A stretch of 64,000 nt of DNA, taken from assembly GCA_026929865.2 (NCBI GenBank), contig CM049395.1, positions 11,991,001 through 12,055,000 of the forward strand, given 5' to 3'. The notes under the pieces were generated by a model. That model searched no databases. It had not been told where the DNA came from and was given only the letters and a program-made list of their open reading frames with translations. The translations under genes were made by a program, and so were the position numbers. This document shows, piece after piece, positions 48,170 through 60,733 of this stretch. Numbering within the stretch: position 1 is the stretch's first letter; every line of letters starts with the position of its first letter. The stretch comes from Hyperoplus lanceolatus. Lineage: Eukaryota > Chordata > Actinopteri > Uranoscopiformes > Ammodytidae.

Positions 48170-48625
48170 GGGTCAGGAATAGCCCCACTACCCGCCTCGG
48201 AAGTGAGGCGGGTAGCACAAACAGCTAACAACAGTTAGCCATCGTTTTAATGTGTTTGTTTGTTTCGTTCAGCGAGTACTCACATGCATCAACCCTTGTT
48301 GACTGCTCGACACCATGCTCAACACTCTCTGCTAAAAATGGTGCTCTTTATGGTCCATAAATATAAATACGTATTTCTATCTATGTTTAAGGTCTAGAGA
48401 GCCATCCCATCATTTCCGGCTTCCGTATTTTTTCGGGCCACAATACAGATTAGCGCCGCTTGCTGTTATGGAGACATTACGTCCCGCGCAAGCGCAGAGC
48501 GTACGGAAAGTCAGCAGTCAGTTTGGTGTGTTCTTTGCACTTTTTCGGCCGCGACGGGAAGACTGGAGCTGCCTGAATCGGCAAACTCCATTTTCGGGTA
48601 GTCGGACTGGTGTGTCCTGGCCTTA
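48170..48625 (-). mobile_element. CpG-rich repeat-like segment
   Basis: This segment stands out from its AT-rich flanks: CCCGCGCAAGCGCAGAGCG, CGGCCGCGACGGG, TTTTTCGGGCC. Read on the minus strand it starts TTAAGGCCAGGACACACC, which I associate with an interspersed fish repeat, and it ends near a perfect hairpin. I could not find matching terminal repeats or a target duplication, so class and edges are uncertain. Confidence 0.4.
48188..48215. repeat. Perfect 11-bp-stem GC hairpin
   Basis: CTACCCGCCTC and GAGGCGGGTAG pair perfectly around the loop GGAAGT. Confidence 0.9.
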
Positions 48626-50413
48626 AGGCATATACTGGAAATGACAGAAAAAGATGAACTTGAGCACTGAACTAGTTTAGATACATGAAAACAGTGGGTA
48701 GCTGACAACTTTATCTTACTCGTACACATTGATGACATCATATTTCATATCATTCAACAATACCATACCCCTTTTTTATGATCGCATGTGTTGAATTTGC
48801 TGGTGCTGCTTCACCATGTGTCTGAATGAGACAGGGAGAACAATGGCTAATTTCATTATGATACCACTGCAACCTCAGATGCTACTATGCCCACTAAACT
48901 TTCTTAATCTTTACACTTGGCTTTCTTTAATTATTCAATAGCCATGCGATCTTCCCAGGACACATGAAGTAACTCAGTTTAAATGGAGTCCGTGTAACCA
49001 CTGGCAGAAGGCTGTTGTAGAAAAGTTGGAACAGAGTGACTTTACACATGCTACTGAGATGGAACAGAAGTATATTTTAGCCGGCCTTTTACATATAAGT
49101 CACAGCCTATGCTTTTAGATATGGCAATATGCTGTTAATGTTCCACACTTAATGACTGTATTCCTGCATTTACTGGTGAGAATGTACAACACCACGTTGT
49201 GCAATTCTGACCTATCCCCCTTCACCATGTGCCTCTTATAGTATATACTGCACTTAATACATCTTTTCTACCCCATGTCCAACAACGCTGTGTGTGCTCA
49301 TAAATTCATAGCCGGAACTTAATACATTCCACTTTCAATCTACTTTTTCAAATAACTCCAATCCATTTTCCATCACATGCAAGTGTTGGGAGTGATGTAC
49401 AAATGACCTTTATTTTTGGAGGTAATTGTGCAGGACCCTGTGCAAATGCCTAGATTGTGATCTCTCTCTCTCCGCTGAGTGCTGGTTCAGCAAGGTTCCA
49501 TCCCGTTCCTGGGCATGGTCCTATTTTTCCTCCCAAGGTGTCCTCTGGCTGTTCTGGCCTCCTTTGAAGGCTCCTTCTCTATAATGGATTCACTACATAC
49601 ACTCCCCTGGACCAAACACGGAGGAGCACTAATTCCACACTGATAAAGATCCCCCCCACCTTCCTCTCATTTCATAAATCTTCAACCAGATTGAAGGATG
49701 TGCTAGATTAGATGTGTCACTCTATTCTCTCCCCCTCCCACCCCCCAATCCTCCCCCCATCCCCTGTAACACAAAAGTCCTAACAATAACCGGCAAAAGA
49801 GAAAAGAAAAAAAATAATTAATGTAATTGCTATTCAAGTGTGGGTGAACAAGGGGGAAGGCTGCACATTCGGGGTGGAGACTGTTTCCCTTTTTTCTTCG
49901 TAACTACAAAAGAATCAGTCTACCCTTCTTAAAAACAGGAAATGTGGATTGTACGGGGGAAGACGTGCCGGAGGTCATCTCTAATATCTGTTAAATTCAG
50001 GGTGTAGTTGTCAGATGTGTCAGAGAATCCCCTTTCCGTGTCTAAACTAAAACAGGAGGGGGTTGGTTATGATAATGAAACGCTGTGTGAGTGCATGCAG
50101 GTGTGAGCACACATTCTCATGCTTCTAGTCAGATGAAGGAGGTTACAAAAGACACCCAGCGGTTAAGCTGCATATCTTCCTCCGTGAGGGGTCCGCTACT
50201 TAGTTCTCCAGCACAAATGTCACTTAACATTTTCAGTTTATTGGATGAATGAATACTTTCTTGGTTAAGTACATGTAATATCTGTCCAATTTCTAAAAGT
50301 GTGTTAAATCAATTTCAGATGATAATTATTTTTTTTTTCAAGCAAAAACAGGACAAAAAAATAAGAAAAAACAAAAACAAGCAGGAATTGTATATTGTCA
50401 CATGTGAGAGTGT

Positions 50414-50415
<2 letters not shown>
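48626..50415. other. No gene seen
   Basis: Unique-looking sequence with pyrimidine-rich patches near 49.65-49.77 kb. Confidence 0.5.

Positions 50416-50455
<40 letters not shown>
50416..50455 (+). repeat. (TG)n microsatellite
   Basis: About 19 TG units, preceded by TGTAT. Confidence 0.95.
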
Positions 50456-50457
<2 letters not shown>

Positions 50458-51285
50458 TGGCTGTGTGTGTCATTTTATATAACATTATTTGCTTGTTTGA
50501 TCCGACCTTCTTTATGGAGCATGTGTGTGTTTCAGATAATTTTTTGTTGTTTTAACCTGACAACCCTCCTATCAAAGGCCAGCATCCTTATTATATCCAC
50601 TTTGTTGTACATGTTCAACTCAAAATAGGCACTTTTAAGGTCTATATCTGTCCCACTGCCCTGTTGTATTTTAAGTGAGGAAGTGGCACCTTTTTTTTGC
50701 AATTTGATTGAAATGTTGTGTCGGAGTTCTCTGCTTTATTTTCCTTCTTCCTGTCTCTTTGTTTAAAAGGGGACTTCCCTGCAGATGTGGAGGCTGCCCT
50801 TTCTGAACCTTTTCATCTTCTCTAACTGCAGTTTGATCAAAGCCTGAAAATGGTGACAACAAACCTGTGTGTCCGTGGCCCTGTCATAGCAGGAGTAAAA
50901 ATATACCCTTTATCGCACATCAATGTTCGTAACAGCATGTATGATTCGAACGTAGCCATCACTCTGTCAGTTTAATTATGACACTTTTTAAAAATAGCTC
51001 AAAGTCACAGCAAAAATGGACCAAAAAAAAACTCAAGGATGTACAGACATTTTCTCTTGAAGTGTCCATTTTCATTTTCCTCAAACAATATCTTTACTGA
51101 CTGGTGAAACCCTTCTCCGAAAGGCACATGTTGCTTTTTATGGGGCATCATTCCATAAAACACTATTGTCAAGTGACAACACACAGTATGTCACATGAAA
51201 ATAAGAGCAATGCAGCTAGGAAATGTAATATAGGCTACATTTGAAACATATGTGTTTAAACCAACCAGATTTGAATCAGTTGTAA

Positions 51286-51288
<3 letters not shown>
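50456..51288. other. No gene seen
   Basis: Short frames without known domains. Confidence 0.5.

Positions 51289-51345
<57 letters not shown>
51289..51345. repeat. (AT)n microsatellite
   Basis: About 28 AT units; the sequence to its right stays A-rich and then changes to a CpG-containing patch. Confidence 0.95.
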
Positions 51346-51347
<2 letters not shown>

Positions 51348-53961
51348 AAATTAAAAAATAAATAAACGGCCGCTTAAAATTCACATAATATAATTTATTG
51401 AGAGTGTTCATTCATCATGTTAGAGTATTACAAACAACAAACAACTTTCATTGTGATGGTCAGGCCCTCTCTTATACCGTGAGGCCACCTCGTTGACCGC
51501 AACCGCAGGGTGATCTATACCGTCTAGCAGGTGTAGGGTTACGGGATGGTACGTTTGATTTATTTATTTAGTTTTTGCCTGGTCACCAATAATTGTGAAA
51601 CTTCAGCTAGTTTTTTTTCTTTTTCTGGCTGGACACAGCAGCTGTCAGGCATCAGATTTCCCTCAGGTTCAAATGTGCTGTGTGCTTTGATAATAAATGG
51701 ATAGAGCTCAGGTGACCAGGCTTGATGGGGCTTGTGTAGGTGAGAGTGGGACCTCACCGTACTGTACTCTTATGTGAAAACAGCAGGGCCTGCATTTTGA
51801 ATTTTGGCTGGAATTCAGCATTGCTTCTGCATTTCAGCATGTGGACTCAAAGTATTGCAGCTCAGTGATATAACCTTGTTTTAATGAGAGCAAATTCACT
51901 GTTACAGTTTTCCTTAAAGTCTCCGAAGGACTGCTGACCCGGGCAAGCATTTAAATGTTTGATCAGTTGTTGGGCATCATTTGTACTTGACCTAAAATCT
52001 TATTTGGAGAAAATAAAACCCACAAAAAAACTATTTTTCCCCCTTTCTGTTCATTTTATAGATATGTTTATAACCTAGATATATTAATACATTATTTTAT
52101 TGTATGTAACCTAGATCATTAAGCCAGAAATATCTTCTGTAGAAATGATGGATGGAGGCAAAACCAGGACATTGTTGTGCAGACCAATTTTCCACAGATA
52201 AGAATTCACTGCTAAATGTTGCACCGTACAAACAAACAAAACAACAGGAAAATCCTGGTCTGCCTTTTGTTTGTTTGTTTGTTGTATTTTCAGTTTGCAC
52301 ACAGATTAAACATTGTAAATGAACGTGGTAATTAACGCGGGGTGTGTGTGAGTGTATAGGCGCTGGTTTATCTACTTGTTTGTCTCAGATGAAACAAAAA
52401 GTGGGATTGTACTCAGTGCATTGTACCCACTTGTTTACAATGGTCTCCCAGGGGGGCTCCCCTCTCTGTTTGTTAGTGTATTTGCAAGGGGAGACTTAAA
52501 ATAGCCCACCAGCTCCAGCAGAGCACCATCTATAGGCAGACTGTGCTGTGAATATGTTCGCTGCAGCCAGCTTAACTTTAGTTATATGTAAACAGCATAA
52601 GCTTTATTCAGACCGTCTCATCCCGACATGTTTGATCTTTGCTGCATTGGTTGGGAATATAAAGGAGAAGAAATATATTTACCGTTCCTCATATACAGCC
52701 ATGCACCTCTTCAATTGTTAGAACGTGAATAGCCACTGAAAGCAATGGGGCAATTTCCATTTTAACAACTGCTCAAGCCACTACGCTGTGCTTTTAATGT
52801 TGGTACTCATGTACTATATGTATTATATATTTCAGCATTTAACATCACATCCTGACATTGACATTTTGTATTGAATAAATGGGCAGCCTTGTTGTAATTG
52901 TTATATACTGAGTATTATTGGTTAATAAATATGGTCAATGACTGATTAACTTGAGTAAATGTATTGGCTGTGGCTTTGCTTTTAGCAAGGCTGTGTCCTA
53001 AATCACCCCCTTGTTCACTCGTTCACTACTCCCTGTATACTGTAACCCATGAAGAGGGAAAAGAAAAAAAATCTGGTCAAAAAACAATCTGGAAAATTGA
53101 ATGACAATGGACAAACAAATGGTAATCCTAATCTATGTCTTCAGTTTATGACATACCTAAAAACAAAACAACTTTAATAGTAAAACAATGCTAAGATTAA
53201 CATTCCCTTTAAATAGATACTATTTTAAATTTGATGCAGAAACAGATAATGTTTTGTCATTAAACATGTGCTTACCTTCTCAGTAAGATGCTGTGTGAAA
53301 AATAACAATGATTGTAAGTGTGAGTACCACACTAAAAAAAACCCACTAAAACCTGAAGGAAAAACAGTCATCCTCCACCATACCTGAAAACTTGGCAGTC
53401 ATTTCCATGTTGAAAGGTTTTACACTTGGCAAATCATGAGCCATGAATTACCAGAGCAGAATTAAGCAGATCCCTGTTTACGATCCCTACATTTTCCCAG
53501 ATGTACCTGTTTTCATGCAGTTAAGGTGCAAAAGGTACAACGAGTATTGTAGAGCAACAGCTCCCCTGGGTTAGCAGCATGTCTTACAGTACGTTCACTG
53601 ACTCGACATAAGGCGATATGGCATGTTAAATAGTTGAATGCAGATTAAAAGGGATGGAAATAGACTGTAAAACAAGCCTCCCCTGGTACACTTCATATAA
53701 TGTTCCGTTAGGCCGAAGTTAGTGACCTTTATAATCAAAGCATATGCTAATTGCAGAGATATTATTAGATGGGTGGGAGTCTGTGCTCAAAGCTATGCTA
53801 TCTCAGCCTGCACAGAATCCACAAATCAGAGGATTGTCAATGAGAAAGTTCACCGATAAATGTCACATTGTCACTATTATGACTTCACTTTATGTAATCA
53901 AAAAAAGAAAAAGCAGCTCCGTTGCTTCTGTATTTCAAAGCACCCCAGGCTCTACTCTTCT
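51346..53961. other. No gene seen; CpG patch at 51.47 kb and (TTTG)n at 52.27 kb
   Basis: The patch 51470-51550 (ATACCGTGAGGCCACCTCG, GACCGCAACCGCAGGG, TAGGGTTACGGGATGG) differs in base use from its surroundings and follows an (AT)n tract, so it may be a repeat fragment I do not recognise. A (TTTG)4 run lies at about 52266-52283. Nothing else is notable. Confidence 0.45.
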
Positions 53962-55368
53962 GGGGCCGGTTTCCCGATAACGTCATCTCTTAGCGAGCTA
54001 CGAAGACTCCTACGTTATGACTTACCAAAGTTGTTTACCTCTGTAGTCGTGGTTCCTGAACGGTCTCTTAGGAGAAACACTCCTTACGTCGTACGTACAC
54101 TGCTGAAATCGATTGCTCAGAGTTCGATTTTCCATTTCCTGCTTATTTCATGCGAAGCTGCATGACAAGTCTTTGCGAATAAAAGATTACTAGAAATCCT
54201 TCTAAGCCGAAACATTTATTTAACACCTCTTGCTTTATAATCTAAGTATCTTTAAGAACAATAATCACGTTTCGTGGTGGGTCAGTAAGGAAACTGAAAG
54301 TAGATATAATATCGCCAATAGCCTATATCAATAAAAACAGACGGCCCAAACAGCGTCCAAATGAGCTAAAATCCTAATTACAATAAACAGTAACATGGCA
54401 CACTTATTTTAAGGTAAGCTTTAATTGATTATTCATTAATTTTTTCACACGTTTACATGTTTTGAGACGGAGAATCTGTCAGCCGGCTCAGCTGACAGCT
54501 CCGCAGTGCGATGGTTCTAGTGTTAACCTTGGTCGAACGTACTACCATAGCCTATACTGATTTAAAAAAGGTAGCCTAGGCTATAGAAAAATATAGAAAC
54601 AGCGGAGGAGATTAAGATTGTTTCCAGCAATTATTTTCTTCATGAATGACTTGTGGCAGTTCCATGCGCAACAGGGATGTCACTCGTGTCCGTTTTACGC
54701 ATGGTGCTTACGGAAGGATATGTGGGGGTCTGTAGTAGCCTATCTCTGGCGATGCCACAGCAATCGCAGGGACTTCACTTGTCATTACATGTATACATCT
54801 GACTGTATTTCATATCAAAGGGACACAGCGATGACTATTAAATATCAAACTGATAAAAACGATCTGACTGTAGGTTATAGTGTATCACGTAGGCCTTATA
54901 AAGTATTTTCATATTGACGGATATCGCATCCAATCAGTTAATGCTGATTGTCAAGTCAGTTAGATGACTATGTACTTGTTCATATAGTTTGAACACAGTT
55001 TTGAATCAGAGTGAATGGTATTCTGCTAAAATATATAGCTTACTTTAAATGTGATATGTACGCTATATACAGTTATCGTTTTTAACAGTTTGTCATTTAA
55101 TACAGTCATCGCTGTGTCCGTTTGATATGAAATACAGTCAGATTTATTAGTTAAATGACACAAATGAGAGCTGAAACATCCCTACGGTAGAGCTAAGAAG
55201 GTTCTGTGGGCGCTCCAGACCAACCTTACCAACGTATGACGTACGAAAGAGATTCGTAGCAAAGAACGTTTCGGGAAACAGGCGAAATGTTAAGTAGGAA
55301 CTCTACGTAGGGGTTACGAATGACGTAGCGTTAAGAAGGCTCTACGAAGGCTTTGGGAAACCGGCCCC
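53962..55368. mobile_element. 1.4-kb TIR element, GGGGCCGGTTTCCC ends
   Basis: The 14-bp ends GGGGCCGGTTTCCC and GGGAAACCGGCCCC are perfect reverse complements. Both subterminal regions are rich in TACGT and CTACGAAG-type motifs. No flanking target duplication is evident (TCT left, TGA right), so the superfamily is undetermined. No transposase frame is visible. It contains a 76-bp internal inverted repeat and what looks like a second, older right end at 55270-55283. I recognise the end sequence as recurrent in fish genomes. Confidence 0.75.
54797..55143. repeat. 76-bp internal inverted repeat
   Basis: The arms 54797-54872 and 55068-55143 are near-identical in opposite orientation, sharing ATCTGACTGTATTTCATATC and GGACACAGCGATGACT, with only a few substitutions and small length differences. 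They are 195 bases apart, so the sequence could form a long stem-loop. Confidence 0.88.
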
Positions 55369-56312
55369 TGACCTGTTATGTTGAAAAAGCACAGTCATTT
55401 TGGGGTGCAAAAACATGAATATGAATACTTATCGCTGTCCCACGTCTGCAAGGTATGCAACCCATGCCAACGCATGGATAATCGATTTTTTCAAAATGTA
55501 TTTTAGATTTAATTTGCAGGTTGCATTTTTTCTCTCCAAGTGCACTTTGCACATTTCCTTCTAACAACCAGCCCCCCTCCCCTTGCTTAATGTTCCCCAT
55601 GTGCACAAGGCAAAGTTATCTGAGTAGGACAGCATGACTGTATTACACACAATGGCCGCCGATACCAACATCTCAACTCTCATATCTTCTCTTTAATCTA
55701 CATTTTCAAGAACATATTGCTTCAAATATGTTAAAGTTATGACAAAGGCTACAATTAGGATATACAATATGCAGCGCATCTGATCCAGGCTCTAAACGGC
55801 CTTCCAAGGGGCCAGCATACTGCATATGCCCACCAACAACAAGCACACTCTATATGGATGTACTGTATCTCTCTCGACCTGAAACTTGATTTTAAAAAGT
55901 AAAATCTCAAATCAAATCACAATATATGTCAGAAAAATCACAATTAGATATTTTCCCAAAATGTTCAGCCCTATTTGGGGTAAAAAGAAAGATCCAACCC
56001 CAAAAATGTTTGAGTCTAGTACTATGTGAGTGTCCAAACTGAACATTCAGGATATCCAAGCTAGGTGTGGGTGAATATTTCAGTGTGCTGTTTATCTTAA
56101 GACACATATCCTGGATTTGTATTCTCTAACTACAACTTGTGGTCCAATGGATTTGTATTACATGGATTTTCAGAGAGGCTTTCTTTTTGTTTGGTGTTTT
56201 TTGTGTGTCTTGTGCTACCTATTGTTTCCTTGGTGGTGTATAACCTATAATGCACACTTCACTTTGTCTATCTCAGTCTCTTATTTTCCAAGCCATCCAA
56301 CTCTTTACACAC

Positions 56313-56314
<2 letters not shown>
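55369..56314. other. No gene seen
   Basis: Unique-looking sequence, no supported frame or repeat. Confidence 0.5.

Positions 56315-56374
<60 letters not shown>
56315..56374 (+). repeat. (CA)n microsatellite
   Basis: About 28 CA units, then GCACGC. Confidence 0.95.
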
Positions 56375-56808
56375 GCCAGGATCTAAATTGAACAGACCAG
56401 CATGGAGTAGGCCAATTACATCACTGCCCCAATTAAAATAAAACAACAGGACTCTTTCAAGCTGTCCTGCAGGGGAGAGAAAATGAGACAGGGAGAGAGA
56501 ATGAAATGGCAATAACAAATCCCAATCCAGTCAGATCGTCATGATGTTCATTTTAATTAAAAAATTGGATTCACTGCAATTAACTCCAAACTAGTCCCCC
56601 GTGGCTCGATGAAGAAGAACATGATTGGCTCTCAGTTTCCAAGGCACTCCGAGAGTTCCACAACACCCTGTGACAATATTTCTTTAAATAGCAATTCACT
56701 GTTTCTTGTGAATATTTGGATGTTTGTGAAATAGAAAATGCTTCTTGATTTTGTTTGTGTTGACAGGACTCCCATTCACCAGTGCTACGTCTCCTTGGCC
56801 TCATGGCC
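56375..56808. other. No gene seen; AT-rich motif cluster
   Basis: Contains GGCCAATTACATCAC, CCCCAATTAAAAT and TTTTAATTAAAAAATTGG, a cluster of homeodomain-type cores, with no frame of note. Regulatory function is only a possibility. Confidence 0.35.
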
Positions 56809-56812
56809 TTAA

Positions 56813-57280
56813 AGGTGAAGTGAGTGATATATTTATGTTAATATACGTTTTAAATAGCTCTATATTCATACAGTGATCACTTATATTGTGTGTGTGGTTC
56901 ATAACACAGGTCTCTCAGTCACCCACTCTGTATGTAATCTGCAAATAACCTTTTTTGGGATCCCACAACCTGATATCCAATCAGAAGAGAGAACGCTACA
57001 AACAGGTATGTCTTTATGCCGGTGCTTGCGTAGAGAGCGACAGAGGGGTAAGTGTTTATGCACCTACAATGGTGGAGCAGGTAACAATCCTTCCCAATGT
57101 CTGTTTTGATGGTTTTTATCATGTTTTATCGCACTTACAGATCTGAGATGATGCTAGATAAATTGCTGCTTGAAGACCGCAGTGCATTAATGTGGTGAAG
57201 TAGAGACAAGGGAGGGGACTGCTAACTGCAGTCACTGACATGATGTTTGCTAAAAAATAAAAATTTCTCTCACAGCACCT
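56813..57280. mobile_element. TTAA-flanked MITE, AGGTG ends
   Basis: The left end reads AGGTGAAGTGAGTGA and the right end inverts to AGGTGCTGTGAGAGA. TTAA lies on both sides (56809-56812 and 57281-57284). At 468 bp with no transposase it is non-autonomous. The AGGTG start is shared with the 40.3-kb element, though the interiors differ. Confidence 0.8.
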
Positions 57281-57284
57281 TTAA

Positions 57285-57829
<545 letters not shown>

Positions 57830-57930
57830 TCTCGCTCTCTCTTGGTTGTCAATCGATTTCGTCCACTTTTAACATTTTTGTAAACATTTTAAATAGACAG
57901 AAACAACCTTTCTCACTTACTTACTTGTTC

Positions 57931-58405
57931 CCTATCCTACTACATGGCTACCACAGCCCAAACAGCACAGCTACCTTCAACAGACCCAGACTCCGTACAA
58001 GCAAGCTCCAGGTAGTGTCAATGCCGATTCTACCTATCCTATCCTACTACATGGCTATCACAGCCTAAAAACAGCAATTTTAACCTTTATTTATACAGCT
58101 AAATCCCATTGAGACCAAAGACTCTTTTTCAAGGGAGACCTGTTTTCCTTTCCCACGTTACCATTCACACACACATTCATACACCGATAGCAGGCTAACT
58201 ATCGACATTCACACGAGGCAAGGTGGGTGAAGAGTCTTGCCCAAGGACACAACAACTATGACACAGGTGGCAGGGTGGGAATCAAACCTCCAACCCTTTG
58301 ATCATCGGCCGACCCGCTCTACCACCTGAGCCAAAGTCGCAATGCCACCTTCAACAGACCCAGGCTCCGTAGAAGCAAGCTCCAGGTAGTGACAATGCAC
58401 AATTA
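57931..58405 (+). repeat. 107-bp tandem duplication, second copy split by a SINE
   Basis: Unit 1 (57931-58037) begins CCTATCCTACTACATGGCTA and continues through CTTCAACAGACCCAGACTCC and CAAGCTCCAGGTAGTG. Unit 2 starts at 58038 with the same first 20 bases, is interrupted at about 58074, and resumes at 58344 with CTTCAACAGACCCAGGCTCC and CAAGCTCCAGGTAGTG. The SINE therefore arrived after the duplication. Confidence 0.85.
58079..58338 (-). mobile_element. tRNA-derived SINE, full-length
   Basis: On the minus strand the element starts GACTTTGGCTCAGGTGGTAG, containing an A-box-like TGGCTCAGGTGG, and has a B box GGTTTGATTCC (plus-strand 58278-58288) at the usual spacing. The body includes TGTGTCCTTGGGCAAGACTC, a segment shared by several fish SINEs. 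It ends in AAATAAAGGTTAAA. GCAAT flanks it on both sides (58074-58078 and 58339-58343), a plausible target duplication. The promoter boxes look usable, although activity cannot be judged. Confidence 0.78.
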
Positions 58406-58414
58406 CTACCCCAG

Positions 58415-58433
58415 CCCCCCCCCCCCCCCCCCC
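58415..58433 (+). repeat. Poly(C) run
   Basis: Nineteen C residues, a site where sequencing length errors are common. Confidence 0.9.
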
Positions 58434-58704
58434 ACAGACACACATACATATTTTCATTATATGCACAAGACATGAATACTTTTGAGTTGAAAGACAAGCA
58501 CAATTGGATATAATTGCATTTTTAAACTTTTATTCTTTTCTTTTTCTTTTTTTAAAGAAAGGCCCTCAACAAACTTCTCTTACATGTCCTATGATGCAAC
58601 CAAGACCCATCATATCTGTTCAAAGTTAACATATTTTTAACTTCTGACCTACTGTTTGTAACACAGACGTTTTGTTAAAATTCAAAGTCTCCAAGCCTAA
58701 AGCA
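58434..58704. other. No gene seen
   Basis: Short unique interval between two SINE relics. Confidence 0.5.
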
Positions 58705-58895
58705 AGATTATCCTGATGGTAGTATGGCCTACAGGGCCGACCAGTTACCATGAGGTTGCCGGTTTGGTCCCAAGCACCGGACAGGAGGCTGTTAGTTGTA
58801 AAACTAGTAGTGTCTGGTATAACGTCTACGTTGCCCACCATCTCTTCCATTGTGTCCTTGAGCAAGGCATTTAACCCAGAACTGCTCCAACAAAT
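58705..58895 (+). mobile_element. Degraded SINE relic
   Basis: A tRNA-like head with TGGCCTACAGGG (58725-58736) and GGTTTGGTCCC (58761-58771) in the positions of A and B boxes precedes CCATTGTGTCCTTGAGCAAGG, a body segment I know from fish SINEs. Both boxes deviate from consensus, so this copy is old. A 79-codon frame on the opposite strand is incidental. Confidence 0.55.
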
Positions 58896-59163
58896 TTGAA
58901 AAGAACATTATCAATATAGCCATGTGTTATTAAGACAAATAAAGCAACTTAATATCTTCATGTTTATATTTTAAAACTGTAGAAAGCTTGTATAAGATGA
59001 ATACACTTAACATAATGTATACACTTGGTAAAGTGACATAGGAGAGCAGTAACTCCTACACTGTGCACTGATACTTTTTTGCTGGTGATGGATAAACCTT
59101 ACTCAAACCCAACGGCCGTCACTGGCAAAAATAAAAAGGAACACAAACAGCCACAAAATAAAG

Positions 59164-59164
<1 letters not shown>

Positions 59165-59233
<69 letters not shown>
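59165..59233 (+). repeat. (CA)n microsatellite
   Basis: About 34 CA units. Confidence 0.95.
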
Positions 59234-59234
<1 letters not shown>

Positions 59235-60199
59235 GAGAGATAAAAACAATTCTGGTATTTCTGTCCTCAATTTTTTTCCTTGCCTGTTCCTTTTTTCATT
59301 GAGAGCAGGCCAAGACAAATATTCACTTATTAAAGCGTAACTGGAATTGACTGTGTCATGCATCAGGCTAATAGCTGAAAGCCATGGTTCAATACGGCGG
59401 AGTTGGGACGGGCTTTGCTAATGGAAGAAGTGACGTGGTTGCAGCCCAAATGTCATTCATCAGACCGCACACTGTTTGTTAGGGGGTTACAAAGGCCTGC
59501 CACCTCACACACTCAGGCTCATCTGTTAATCCTAGGCAGTGGCACTCGCCGCATTATGGAAATAACAGATTCAGGGAAATGGGGCGCTGATAGGCCATCC
59601 ATGTGGAAAAGATTGGTGTCAGAATAGTGTCGCGGATACGTGTGGCTGCAAGGGATGTGGCCATTTTTCTTTTCTCAGAAGATCTATCTAGGTGCTGTTG
59701 CGCCTGTGGAGCTAAGGGTTGCATCATGGGGAACCTGTGCCAGACATTAAGGTCCCACTTAGAACATTCCTGCCCACCACTAATAGGGCACGCCGCCTGT
59801 GGTCTCCATGTTCTGCGTCATTGAATGAACTCAGTGTTATTAACATAGATCTAATATGAGAGTTAATATATTCCCTCTTTTTTTTGGGGATGAAAGTGCA
59901 GTTATACTGAGATCAGATAAATTGAAAGAGGAAGAGGATGGCAGGAGTGAACCTATGGGCAGTCAAATGGTTCTCAAAGATGTGTGCACGTAATATTCTA
60001 TGGTTCATCTTAAGACTATATGGCATAGTTTCCTCAATTTTTCGATTTACCAAACCCTTTAAACCTCAAAGGACAGTGATTGGTATGTTTTTACAGGCTA
60101 GTGAGTATTTGTTGAAAAAAAATGGTGCAAGGTTTAAGTATAGTCATAACTAACCAAAATAGCTTTGTGGCTTTAAAATAAATTAAGGAAGTCATCTCG
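59234..60199. other. No gene seen; candidate regulatory stretch 59.35-59.60 kb
   Basis: The part from 59.35 to 59.60 kb (GGCTAATAGCTGAAAGCC, CTTTGCTAATGG, GGAAATAACAGATTC) is non-repetitive and enhancer-like in texture, but short frames through it match no protein I know. Confidence 0.4.
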
Positions 60200-60200
60200 A

Positions 60201-60307
60201 TGTATGTATGTATGTATGTATGTATGTATGTATGTATGTATGTATGTATGTATGTATGTATGTATGTATGTATGTATGTATGTATGTATGTATGTATGTA
60301 TGTATGT
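60201..60307 (+). repeat. (TGTA)n microsatellite
   Basis: About 26 perfect TGTA units. The YVCM and THTYIHTYI-type frames are its translations. Confidence 0.97.
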
Positions 60308-60728
60308 TTGGCCGTTTCGATAAACAGTTCAAACAAGATTTCTTCTATTTTTACTCTTGGATCTCACATGTCTCACGCTACATTTTCTCTTTAGAGTAAA
60401 CCTGTGGACCATGACACATGCAGAATGATTCTCCCACACTACCTCATTGATTCAGAATGCCAGGGCATAGTGCGTCCAGCTTGTGGACAATAGAGGTGAC
60501 ATGGCAGGATGATCCAGGACGCGTGTACAGGGTGCTCCGGACACACAAAGAGCTTGAGCCTGCCCTAGATCCCTCACAGCCCCCAGGGGATGAGGTGATG
60601 TCACATGCTCCCACCCTGCAAAAAAAAAGACCCTGATTAGTCAGCAGTTTGTAATGTCCAGGGCTTGGCCTGCTCCTCCAAAATCACAAAGGGCCTGAAT
60701 GCCCAGAGGGATGCTGGGGGATCTATGG
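60308..60728. other. No gene seen
   Basis: Moderately GC-rich unique sequence, no supported frame. Confidence 0.5.
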
Positions 60729-60733
60729 CTCAG

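Noticed and set aside
48188-48215. GC hairpin considered as a bacterial-type terminator
   Set aside because: No T-run follows and the surroundings are vertebrate-like; it is kept only as a structural repeat.
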